A DNA stretch of 64,000 bases from G963674665 sp963674665 (GTDB lineage Bacteria; Desulfobacterota; Desulfovibrionia; Desulfovibrionales; Desulfovibrionaceae), in the NCBI GenBank assembly GCA_963674665.2, contig CAXXPL010000009.1, forward strand, positions 496,001-560,000. The letters run 5' to 3'. The notes under the pieces were generated by a model. It did not search any database, had not been told where the DNA came from, and saw only the letters and a program-made list of their open reading frames with translations. Below are positions 43,953 to 52,023 of the stretch, one piece after another. A program made the translations under genes and the position numbers. Positions within the stretch are counted from its first letter, which is position 1. Every line of letters begins with the position of its first letter.

Positions 43953-46900
43953 CTACACCGGCGCGTTGATCTCCTTGAAGATGTCCTCGGACAGCTTCTC
44001 GAAGGCCAATTGCTGGAATTCGGGGTCATCCATGTAACGCGACACGATCTTGTCATTGTCGGCCATGCGTTTGATCATGATGGATTCGATCAGCTTCTTT
44101 ACTCCGAGCTGAAATTTGTCCAGTGGATTCGCCGATGCGGTCTGGATGACGGCATTGTCCCTGATCGCAGCCACCTTGATCTGCTCGAAAAACAGCCTGT
44201 CCTCCTCGGTGAATTCCGTATGAAAGCGGTCGTTCAGCACCTCGATGATGTTGGACAGAGCCTTCTCCTCGTCCGTGGCCTTGCCCGTGCCCACATCCGT
44301 CGGGCTCTTCACTCCCGTCTGGTCGTCATCACCCAGGTTGATGGCGCCGGAATAGATGCGCTGCAAGCGGTAGTATTCCAGGTCCACCTTGTCCTCGGGC
44401 TTCACGATCTGAATGCCATTATCCGAGGGGAGCAGTGGCAGCAGCAGGCGGCCAAAACTGTACAGCATCTCCAGGTCGGGATCGACAAAGGGCATGATCT
44501 GGCTCAGGAAGGCATACAGACGCACATACCCGGTGAGCTTATCCCGAAAGAGCCCCTGAGGGTCCTTCTCCATGGTCTTGAAGCGGTCCACAGCCGGGGC
44601 GAGGTGAAGATGCATGTGCGCATGATCAGAAGCGTTCTGCTTTTCCCGGGGTTTGTAAAAGACTTTGGCAAAGGCCTCCACCTCGGACCAGTGGTAGACC
44701 TGTTCCTGATCGAGCTCGTATTTCAGGGATTCCAGTTGCTCCGGGTCGGATTCCTCGAACAGGCTCGTGGTGTCGTAGTAAGGTTTGAAGGAGTGGTATA
44801 TCTCGTCCGTGTCGTTCACGAAGTCGAGTACAAACGGCAAGTCCTTGCCCCCGGCGCGCCTGTTCAGGCGGGACAGGGTCTGCACCGCCTGCACGCCTGA
44901 GAGGCGTTTGTCCACGTACATGGTGTGCAGCATGGGTTGGTCAAAGCCGGTCTGGTACTTGTTCGCCACAAGCAGGATCTGGTAGTCGTCCGAGTCGAAC
45001 TTTTCGGGAAGCTGCTTCTCCCCGATGTTTTTGCCCGTGACCACATCGATGTTCATGCCCGGCTCGGTGAACTCCTCTCCGGTGTCCGGGTCCTTGACCG
45101 TGCCGCTGAACGCCACCAGGGGGCGGATGTCGGTATACCCGTTCGCCGCGATGTAGCGTTGAAAGGCCCGCATGTAGCGCACGGCATGGAGCCGTGAGGA
45201 GGAGACCACCATGGCCTTGGCGCGCCCCCCGATGCGGTGCTGGACGTGCCGTCGGAAGTGTTCCACCATGACCTCGGTCTTCTGCTCGATGTTGTGCGGG
45301 TGCAGGCTCATGAACTTGGCCAGGGCACGGGCGGCTTTTTTCTTTGGGTATTTCGGGTCATCCTCGATGGCCTTCACCAGCTTGAAATAGGTCTTGTACG
45401 TTGTGTAGTGCCGCAGCACGTCCAGGATAAAGCCCTCCTGGATGGCCTGACGCATGGAGTAGGTGTGGAAGGCCTCGGGCATACCTGACGCGCCCTTTGT
45501 GCCGAACAGCTCGATGGTCTTGCCTTTGGGCGTGGCCGTGAAGGCGAAAAAGCTGAGGTTCTTTTGACGTCCGCGCGACTCCATGATGTCGTTCAAGGCG
45601 TCCTGGAAATCGCTCCCGTTTTCCTCGCCCTCATCCTTGGGAAGCGCGTTTTTCATCCCCGCGCCGAGGATGGCCTTCAGCTCCCTGGCGTCCTCCCCGG
45701 TCTGGGAGCTGTGGGCCTCGTCAATGATGATGGCATAGCGTCGCTTGGCGATCTTTTCCCGCCATTCCTTGGCCTGGGCCTTGGCGTCCTCGTCCGGGTT
45801 CTCCAGATTCTCGGCTCCGGCCTGATGCAGCAGACCCCGCAGCACAAAGGGAAATTTTTGCAAGGTGGTGATGACAATGGCCGTGCCGTCCACAAGGGCC
45901 GAGGCCAGCTGCTGAGAGTTCTGGTCAATGGGTTGCACCACGCCCTGCTTGTGTTCGATCTGGTAGATGGCGTCCTGAAGCTGTTGGTCCAGCACGCGGC
46001 GGTCCGTGATGACCAGCACGCAGTCAAAGACCTTGGCGTCGCTCGTGTCGTGCAGGCTGGCCAGCCGGTGCGAGAGCCAGGAGATGGAGTTGGTCTTGCC
46101 GCTCCCGGCGGAGTGTTGCACAAGGTAGTTGTTGCCCGCACCGTCTGCGCGAGCGCCGGCAATGAGCTTGCGTACGGCGTCGAGCTGATGGAAGCGCGGG
46201 AAGATGAGCTTCTCCACGGTGATCGTCTTCCTGCCGCCTTCACCGTCGTTTATTCGCATCTCGTCCTTTTCCTGGAACATGAAGTTGCCCAGGATGTCCA
46301 GGAAGCTGTCGCGTGCCAGCACGTCCTCGAACAGGTAGCCTGTGCGGTGGCCGCTGGGGTGGGGCGGGTTGCCCGCGCCGCAGGCGATTTCGCCGGGCTT
46401 GTCGCCCCTGTTGAAGGGCAGGAAACAGGTCTTGTCGCCGCTCAGGCGGGTGGTCATCCAGGCCTCTTCCGGATCCACGGCAAAATGCACCAGGGCGCGC
46501 TTTTTAAAAGCAAACAAGGGGGCGCGTGGGTCCCGGTCGTTTTTGTACTGATGCACGGCGTTGCGCCAGGTCTGCCCGGTCATGGGGTTCTTCAGCTCGC
46601 AGGTGGCCACGGGCAGGCCGTTGCAACTCAAGAGCAGGTCAATGGTGTCGTGGGCTCCGGGGTGGCAGGGAATCTGCCTGGAGACGCTCAGGGTGTTCCT
46701 GGCGTACAGTTCCATGACCTCGGGGTTCATGCCGTGGGCGGGCTTGAAATAGGCCATGCGGAAGGTTTTGCCGTGGAACTTGAAGCCGTGGCGCAGCACC
46801 GTGAGCGTGCCCTTGAGGTCCAGCTCCCTGCACAGGGCGGCGATGAGCTTGTCCCCGAGCTGTTCGCCGTGCAGGACCTGCATCTGCTTCCAGAGAGACT

Positions 46901-47051
46901 CCTGTGTGGCCTGGATGAAGCGCAGGGCCTCTGCCGGAAACAGTGCCCGCTCCTGGTCATAGGCCGAGACGTCCAGGGTGCCCCAGCCGTGGGCAAGCAG
47001 GGTCTTTTCGACGTATGCTTCGAAGTGGGCTTCCTTGGTCTGGGTGGACAT
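43953..47051 (-). CDS. hsdR: Type I restriction endonuclease subunit R
   Basis: 1032 residues. N-terminal PD-(D/E)xK nuclease with the GLPVATCELKNPMTG motif near 145, then an SF2 translocase: Walker A HSAGSGKTNSI near 310, DEAH in IIDEAHSSQTGE near 439, motif III FFAFTATPKGKT, and a C-terminal helical domain for binding the methylase core. It pulls DNA past the complex and cuts at collision sites. Last gene of the hsd operon, ten bases after the NucS-like gene. Start at ATG 47051; the longer frame overlaps the previous gene. Intact. Confidence 0.93.
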   Translation of the reverse strand: MSTQTKEAHFEAYVEKTLLAHGWGTLDVSAYDQERALFPAEALRFIQATQESLWKQMQVLHGEQLGDKLIAALCRELDLKGTLTVLRHGFKFHGKTFRMAYFKPAHGMNPEVMELYARNTLSVSRQIPCHPGAHDTIDLLLSCNGLPVATCELKNPMTGQTWRNAVHQYKNDRDPRAPLFAFKKRALVHFAVDPEEAWMTTRLSGDKTCFLPFNRGDKPGEIACGAGNPPHPSGHRTGYLFEDVLARDSFLDILGNFMFQEKDEMRINDGEGGRKTITVEKLIFPRFHQLDAVRKLIAGARADGAGNNYLVQHSAGSGKTNSISWLSHRLASLHDTSDAKVFDCVLVITDRRVLDQQLQDAIYQIEHKQGVVQPIDQNSQQLASALVDGTAIVITTLQKFPFVLRGLLHQAGAENLENPDEDAKAQAKEWREKIAKRRYAIIIDEAHSSQTGEDARELKAILGAGMKNALPKDEGEENGSDFQDALNDIMESRGRQKNLSFFAFTATPKGKTIELFGTKGASGMPEAFHTYSMRQAIQEGFILDVLRHYTTYKTYFKLVKAIEDDPKYPKKKAARALAKFMSLHPHNIEQKTEVMVEHFRRHVQHRIGGRAKAMVVSSSRLHAVRYMRAFQRYIAANGYTDIRPLVAFSGTVKDPDTGEEFTEPGMNIDVVTGKNIGEKQLPEKFDSDDYQILLVANKYQTGFDQPMLHTMYVDKRLSGVQAVQTLSRLNRRAGGKDLPFVLDFVNDTDEIYHSFKPYYDTTSLFEESDPEQLESLKYELDQEQVYHWSEVEAFAKVFYKPREKQNASDHAHMHLHLAPAVDRFKTMEKDPQGLFRDKLTGYVRLYAFLSQIMPFVDPDLEMLYSFGRLLLPLLPSDNGIQIVKPEDKVDLEYYRLQRIYSGAINLGDDDQTGVKSPTDVGTGKATDEEKALSNIIEVLNDRFHTEFTEEDRLFFEQIKVAAIRDNAVIQTASANPLDKFQLGVKKLIESIMIKRMADNDKIVSRYMDDPEFQQLAFEKLSEDIFKEINAPV

Positions 47052-47061
47052 AGGGTCTCTC

Positions 47062-48021
47062 TCAACTGGACTGATAGCTTTGTTCCAGAAAGGGCTTGGC
47101 CCGCTCCAAATCTTCCATGCTGCGTATGGTGAGCTCCATATTGCCTGTACCAAGATGGCCGATGGCCGAGACGTCGCGGGAAAACCCTTCAATGATGTTG
47201 TCGGGCGTTACCGGGCATTTGACCAATACGGTGAGCCCCCTCACGAATTGCGGCTTGACCTCCACGCAAGCAAAATTTTTAAGCCGCTTGAAGGCGAAAT
47301 AATGCTTCAGCACTTTTATGGTGACATCATCGCCAAACGCCGTGAGATGGTCTTCCAACGCATGATAAAGGTCGCGTACATCATCCGGTGCTTGTTCCAG
47401 GTACTCGGAGACGGTTTTCACGGGGCGGCTGGCGGTACGGTTCCCGTTTGCCAATGGATCATCCGAGGTTGATGCAGGCAGTGTTTGTTCCGGGGCCGGG
47501 TGTTGTGCAAGAGCTGCGCTGACGGCGTTGACCATCTCCAGGATGAGAAAGCCGTCAGGGAAATGGCGGTAGCGGATCAGTTCGATGTTGCGGTTGATCT
47601 GCTGCACCGCGTGTTCGTCATAGCGTGTGAAGTCACCGGCAATGCAGAGCAGACGCGGGCTGGGCCATTCGATGTTGTCGGCGGTTTCCTTGTCGCAGCA
47701 CCTGAGCACCAGAAGCTCGAATTCGCCTTGATGATCCATGAGCCAGTCCAGGTAGAACAGCCCCTGGTTGATGACATTCTCGTTGGTGGCGCGCTTGTAC
47801 TCGATGATGACCGGACAACCGTTCTCGTCGATGCCCAGGGTGTCGATACGGCCCTTGTGCTTTGGTCCGGTTGAGTACTCCGAGGCCAGGAAACGCACGC
47901 CAAGCAGTGTTTCCAGGTTGCGCTCCATGAGGGTCTGCAGGGACTTCTCCAGGGCCAGGGAGCGGCCCTCCAGCTCGCAGACGCCGTCATTGTCGAGGCG
48001 GAACAGTTTGATGTCGCTCAT
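47062..48021 (-). CDS. NucS-like nuclease domain with DUF5655-type C-terminus
   Basis: 319 residues. The N-terminal half resembles NucS/DUF91 endonucleases (PD-(D/E)xK fold): GRIDTLGIDENGCPVIIEYKRA, in two strands, gives the catalytic Asp, Glu and Lys. The C-terminal 110 residues look like the DUF5655 domain (DVRDLYHALEDHLTAFGDD, then FAFKRLKNFACVEVKP). It would act on DNA in the cytoplasm. Start at ATG 48021, overlapping the stop of the other NucS-like gene (ATGA). Lying between hsdS and hsdR is unusual and suggests an auxiliary nuclease tied to the restriction system. Confidence 0.75.
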   Translation of the reverse strand: MSDIKLFRLDNDGVCELEGRSLALEKSLQTLMERNLETLLGVRFLASEYSTGPKHKGRIDTLGIDENGCPVIIEYKRATNENVINQGLFYLDWLMDHQGEFELLVLRCCDKETADNIEWPSPRLLCIAGDFTRYDEHAVQQINRNIELIRYRHFPDGFLILEMVNAVSAALAQHPAPEQTLPASTSDDPLANGNRTASRPVKTVSEYLEQAPDDVRDLYHALEDHLTAFGDDVTIKVLKHYFAFKRLKNFACVEVKPQFVRGLTVLVKCPVTPDNIIEGFSRDVSAIGHLGTGNMELTIRSMEDLERAKPFLEQSYQSS

Positions 48022-49133
48022 TCTGCATTGCCTTGGTGTTTGTTGAACATATTTACGACCCACCTGAGTGCGGTGAGAAGTGCTTGAATATCCTCGTCCG
48101 ATTCAATGACGTCCATTGAATAGTCAGGATACGAGGCCAATTTATCCCGGGTAAGAGCAAGCTTTGGTATCATGCAGAAAAGTCGGTACAGCTCCTCTTG
48201 AGCCTGTGGAGAATCAAACGGCGGCTGGATAGTAAGGACTTTAAACCACAGTGAAATTTTGTGGTCCTTCAGCGCAGGTCTATCAGGGTCTTTTGGAATG
48301 AATTTCAAAAAGAAATGTTTCTGCTCATTGGTACGCAAGTTCCAGGCAAGACCATCGGCTGTGGCGAAAGGCACATACCCAAGGCTGGCAAGCTCCTTTT
48401 CGACCAGATTTACAGTGCGCCGATGTCTCTCTGGCATGGCCGCGATGAGCTCCCTGATTTCTTGCATGCTCTTTCGCCTGCTGATGGCCCTGCGGCGTTG
48501 TTGCTCCTTTTCCTTTACCCGTACCTGGTACTCTTCGGCTTCCGGAAGTGGAATTATGGGCTGCACATCAATCAGGATTTTGCCGTCATACTTGTATGGT
48601 TTCAGGCGGATGCAGCGGATGTCGAGCCCACGTTGATTCAGCCAGAGCACTGTTGTCGTTACTTCTTTGGAGAAATCCGCAGAGACAAGATAGATGCGCA
48701 CGTCCGCACCGAAATCAGCCTCATTCGGCGTGTCGAGTCCGAGGAATTTCAGGATAGCATTACGAGCCTGATTCTTGTTGTTCTCGTCTCCCAGGAACGC
48801 GGCATGCGCCGTCACCACGTCCTCGAAAGACAGGGTGGAAACCATGGCCGCATAACGGAGGGCCTGAAGGTCCATGTGCCCCCCGTCCTTGGTCCGTTTG
48901 AGTTCGATAACCACCAGATTGGCCCTTTTGTCCAGGGCGAAGATGTCAATGCGGCGATCACTGTCCTGCCAAGGGCTGAATTCTTCGCAGATGGGGAGCA
49001 GGCCGGTTTCGATTATGCTGAGGTCCCGCAGCAAGAGCCGCTGCAAATCATAACGCTCGGTGATTTTTTCGGCGGAATAGTCTGTCTTGGCTACCGGCGA
49101 CAGAGCCTCGTCTGTGACTTCAAACAGTGTCAT
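48018..49133 (-). CDS. Second NucS-like (DUF91) nuclease
   Basis: 371 residues. N-terminal half carries the PD-(D/E)xK signature DRRIDIFALDKRANLVVIELKR and a helix-rich continuation (HMDLQALRYAAMVSTLSFED). The C-terminal half is unrecognised and contains a basic helical hinge (KEKEQQRRRAISRRKSMQE). Overlaps hsdS and the other nuclease gene by four bases each, so the three are coupled. Distinct in sequence from its neighbour, so not a recent duplicate. Confidence 0.75.
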   Translation of the reverse strand: MTLFEVTDEALSPVAKTDYSAEKITERYDLQRLLLRDLSIIETGLLPICEEFSPWQDSDRRIDIFALDKRANLVVIELKRTKDGGHMDLQALRYAAMVSTLSFEDVVTAHAAFLGDENNKNQARNAILKFLGLDTPNEADFGADVRIYLVSADFSKEVTTTVLWLNQRGLDIRCIRLKPYKYDGKILIDVQPIIPLPEAEEYQVRVKEKEQQRRRAISRRKSMQEIRELIAAMPERHRRTVNLVEKELASLGYVPFATADGLAWNLRTNEQKHFFLKFIPKDPDRPALKDHKISLWFKVLTIQPPFDSPQAQEELYRLFCMIPKLALTRDKLASYPDYSMDVIESDEDIQALLTALRWVVNMFNKHQGNAE

Positions 49134-50497
49134 GCATCTCCTCCGGTTTCCCCCCGCACATCAATCTTCCCCGTCACCGCCGCCGTGATCAGCGCGGTGC
49201 GGTATTCCTGGAGCTTGGCGATGGCGGCTTGGTTTTTGTCAAGCAGTTTGTTGATTTTATAAAGCCTGGAGTTTATCGATTGAAAGATCTCTAGCTGCTC
49301 GTCCTTCGGAGGATAAGCAATGTAGACTTTGCTCAAATGCGAGGGTCCAAAGTTCGGCTGACATGAACCCGTCATTGCGAGTCCAAGTTGTTCTCGGCAT
49401 GGAGTCGACTTCAAGAAGAGAGCAATATAACTCTTATCCACTACACAGCTAGGGTGTTCGTTAATTCTAATTGTGCTCGTATTCAGAATTACAGGTTCTA
49501 TGTCGACGTATTCAGCAACTTTTCCCCAGGAATTTCCAGAGCTAGAAAGAAGTAAATCACCATGTTGCACAGTGAAATGAGTATAACATGCTTTGTATTC
49601 TTCATTAGATATAAACTTTTCATAGTTAGTGAAATCAATGCCTTGATCTGTAATATTTGTTACGCAAATTACCCTAATTCCTGATGATGTGAATTGCCAA
49701 TTCCGCAATCCTGGCCCTTCTTGATAAAAAGCAATCCTGCTAAACCTCTTCACCTCCCAATGAGCCGGCGCCTCCCCCAGCCACTCCACGCCCGAGTCCT
49801 TCATGGGGGCGTCGGGGTCGAGGCCCTTGGTCACGGCATGGCTGATGACGGCGGCGCGCTTTTCCGCGAGCAGTTCGATGAGCCGCTTTTTCTTGGCGAT
49901 GAGCGCGTCAATGCGCGCCGTCTCGCGGTCCAGGAAGGCGGCGATGGCGGTTTGTTCAGGGAGGGGGGGAGTCCAAATCCAAAATTTCCGAAGGTCGGAC
50001 TGAAAGAGGTGCGGAACTCCTTGTCCATCCTTCATTTTTTGAATGACGCTTTGAGTGAAATTTGAAACCATCAGCCAGTACAAAAAGTTGCTGTTTATCT
50101 TTTGATGGGGGCGCAATACGGCAATGGAGCTGTTGACGGTAGAGGGAGCCGGTAGGTCACGTACGACATTTGTAATCCCAAGGGTCGAACCGTCTTTGGC
50201 AATAAGCACGTCTCCGACTTCAAGCATGATTTCTGGAGATTCCAAGTATCTTTCTTCGCTGATATAGTTGACGTTTTCAAAGTCGATGATTCTCCCTTTG
50301 ATGTTGGGAGTCGCAAGGAAAATATACCCCTCGTCAACGTACTCCTCGGCCTTCAACCCCTTCCAGCCGAGCCTTGCCTTCACACTCGCATGAAACCCGA
50401 GCTTGGAGACCTCCCACCCCTCGGGCACGTCCCCCAGCCACTGCACGCCCGAGTCCTTGTACGCGGGGTAGGGCTTGTGACTGCCCGCGCTGTTCAT
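49130..50497 (-). CDS. hsdS: Type I restriction specificity subunit S
   Basis: 455 residues with two target-recognition domains. Each half starts with the typical YKDSGVQWLGDVPEGWEV or MKDSGVEWLGEAPAHWEV, and each ends with a conserved helix (LPEQTAIAAFLDRETARIDAL; PKDEQLEIFQSINSRLYKINK) that sets the spacing between half-sites. It reads the bipartite target for methylation and cutting. The recognition sequence cannot be read from sequence alone. Second TRD and helix are AT-rich, suggesting domain exchange. Confidence 0.92.
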   Translation of the reverse strand: MNSAGSHKPYPAYKDSGVQWLGDVPEGWEVSKLGFHASVKARLGWKGLKAEEYVDEGYIFLATPNIKGRIIDFENVNYISEERYLESPEIMLEVGDVLIAKDGSTLGITNVVRDLPAPSTVNSSIAVLRPHQKINSNFLYWLMVSNFTQSVIQKMKDGQGVPHLFQSDLRKFWIWTPPLPEQTAIAAFLDRETARIDALIAKKKRLIELLAEKRAAVISHAVTKGLDPDAPMKDSGVEWLGEAPAHWEVKRFSRIAFYQEGPGLRNWQFTSSGIRVICVTNITDQGIDFTNYEKFISNEEYKACYTHFTVQHGDLLLSSSGNSWGKVAEYVDIEPVILNTSTIRINEHPSCVVDKSYIALFLKSTPCREQLGLAMTGSCQPNFGPSHLSKVYIAYPPKDEQLEIFQSINSRLYKINKLLDKNQAAIAKLQEYRTALITAAVTGKIDVRGETGGDA

Positions 50498-51000
50498 GAC
50501 CGGCCCCCTTTGGCGTCCTGTTCCACGCCTTGGGGCAGGGGCTCGACTTCATCGGCGTCATTACTCGGGTGATGGTTTTGCGTGGCCTGGATGATGGCCA
50601 GGCGCACTTCCTCGCGCTCTTCCTGCATAATGATGTCCTGGATGATTTCCCGCAGCAGGTCTTTGTCGATGATATTATCGGCCACCCAGACCACGACATT
50701 TTCCATTTCCCGAAAGAACTGCCCCACACAGTAGTCATAGCCGTTGATGAGCAGGAAGAACGCGCTCAGCGCCAGGCATGTCCGCTTGTTGCCGTCGGTG
50801 AAGGCGTGGAACTTGTTGACCGCGAAGCAGAGGTGGGTGAGCTTGTCCAGAAAATCGGGGTAATAATCGTCGTTCTGAATATGCTGCAGGACGCTCTCCA
50901 GTTGCCCGCGATCCTTGACGCCGTTGACGCCGCCGGATTTCTCGATGATGGCGTTTTGCACCTCGATGGCCTGTTGCAGGTCGAAGTAAAGAGTCTTCAT
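50494..51000 (-). CDS. doc: Doc-family Fic-domain toxin
   Basis: 168 residues. Fic core HAFTDGNKRT at 65-74, with the Doc-type ending NKRT and catalytic His65. Doc proteins inactivate EF-Tu by phosphorylation; other Fic proteins transfer AMP. The C-terminal 40 residues beyond the core are longer than in P1 Doc. It overlaps hsdS by four bases and lies three bases after the DNA-binding-type gene that is likely its control partner. Embedding in a type I restriction operon is known from other genomes. Confidence 0.85.
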   Translation of the reverse strand: MKTLYFDLQQAIEVQNAIIEKSGGVNGVKDRGQLESVLQHIQNDDYYPDFLDKLTHLCFAVNKFHAFTDGNKRTCLALSAFFLLINGYDYCVGQFFREMENVVVWVADNIIDKDLLREIIQDIIMQEEREEVRLAIIQATQNHHPSNDADEVEPLPQGVEQDAKGGRS

Positions 51001-51003
51001 GGC

Positions 51004-52023
51004 CTATTTGTCCTTCAAGCGCTTGAAGACTTCGAGGTTCTCTTCGATACGTTCCTGCAAGTCCTTGCTTTTTTCTCCGAGGAAACGCTCGAAGTCGGCT
51101 TCGGGAACGCTCTGGATATAGGCTTCGAGCTTGTGGTGGAGCGCGTCGCGAAAGCACAAGTCCCGGCTGGCCATCTTGGTACGCGCCTGATTGATCAGCG
51201 GCGTATTACTGGGGTGCCCCGCGTATTTTTGGAACAGCAGGTCCGCCTCTTCGACGTTCAGAGGCCTGCCCAGTTCCTCTGCCTTCTGTTGCAGTTCATA
51301 CGCCAGTCCGGCCTCGAAACTCGCCACCAGGTCCAGGACCTCCGAGTACAGCGTTTCACGAACCTTGTCCTTGGCGGCAAGGTTGAGAATCTTTCGGTAC
51401 TCCTTGGCATTTTCCCGGAAGATGCTTTCATAGACGAGATTGGTGTACTTGCCATATTTCCAATTGCCGGACACTGCAATGTGCTTGGCCACGGCGTCTG
51501 TGAACTGCTTCCGGTAATTTTCTTCCTGAAAGGCGGCGGGAAGGTAGTCCTCGTCGCGTTGATTGATATACTTGGTCGCTCCACCAGCCTTGGCGGCGAT
51601 GGTGTCGATGACGATATCTAGAATCCTGCTCCTGATGGCGCGCGCACGTTCGCTCTCCGTCAGCAGCATGGCCAAGTTGAGCACTGTGCGAAAGCTAAAA
51701 ATCCCAAGTGCTTGCGTGAACTGAGCGACATTCATGTCGTTCAGCTCCACTAATAACTTGAAATCGCGAAGGTTCTTTCCGCGAAGCACGACATAGCCGT
51801 TGCGCGTCAGTTCCTCTTCATGGCTTGCCAGGTAGCGTTCGATGGTCCGCGCATCCACGTCCAGAAGGGCGGCCACCTGCTGCTTGATGAAGACCGGCTC
51901 CCCCTTCCAGGTGATGCCTTCGAAGCCCAAGTGCTCCTGCAATTTCTGCATGGCAAAGGGGTTGTTCAGGACATTCTGGCGCTCGATGCTGGAGTCCGTC
52001 AGGTTTTTGGATTCAGTGCTCAT
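51004..52023 (-). CDS. RhuM/DNA-binding-type partner in the hsd operon
   Basis: 339 residues, mostly helical. The N-terminal 75 residues look like a winged or helix-turn-helix domain (VAALLDVDARTIERYLASHEE), followed by a segment seen in virulence RhuM-like proteins (LLTESERARAIRSRILDIVID, NQRDEDYLPAAFQEENY). It overlaps hsdM by four bases and directly precedes doc, the usual place for an antitoxin. It is much larger than Phd. Regulation of doc or of the hsd operon is inferred from position only. Confidence 0.7.
   Translation of the reverse strand: MSTESKNLTDSSIERQNVLNNPFAMQKLQEHLGFEGITWKGEPVFIKQQVAALLDVDARTIERYLASHEEELTRNGYVVLRGKNLRDFKLLVELNDMNVAQFTQALGIFSFRTVLNLAMLLTESERARAIRSRILDIVIDTIAAKAGGATKYINQRDEDYLPAAFQEENYRKQFTDAVAKHIAVSGNWKYGKYTNLVYESIFRENAKEYRKILNLAAKDKVRETLYSEVLDLVASFEAGLAYELQQKAEELGRPLNVEEADLLFQKYAGHPSNTPLINQARTKMASRDLCFRDALHHKLEAYIQSVPEADFERFLGEKSKDLQERIEENLEVFKRLKDK

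Noticed and set aside
45564..47132. 522-residue plus-strand frame opposite hsdR
   Set aside because: Antisense shadow of a strongly supported restriction subunit; valine/glycine/leucine-rich without motifs.
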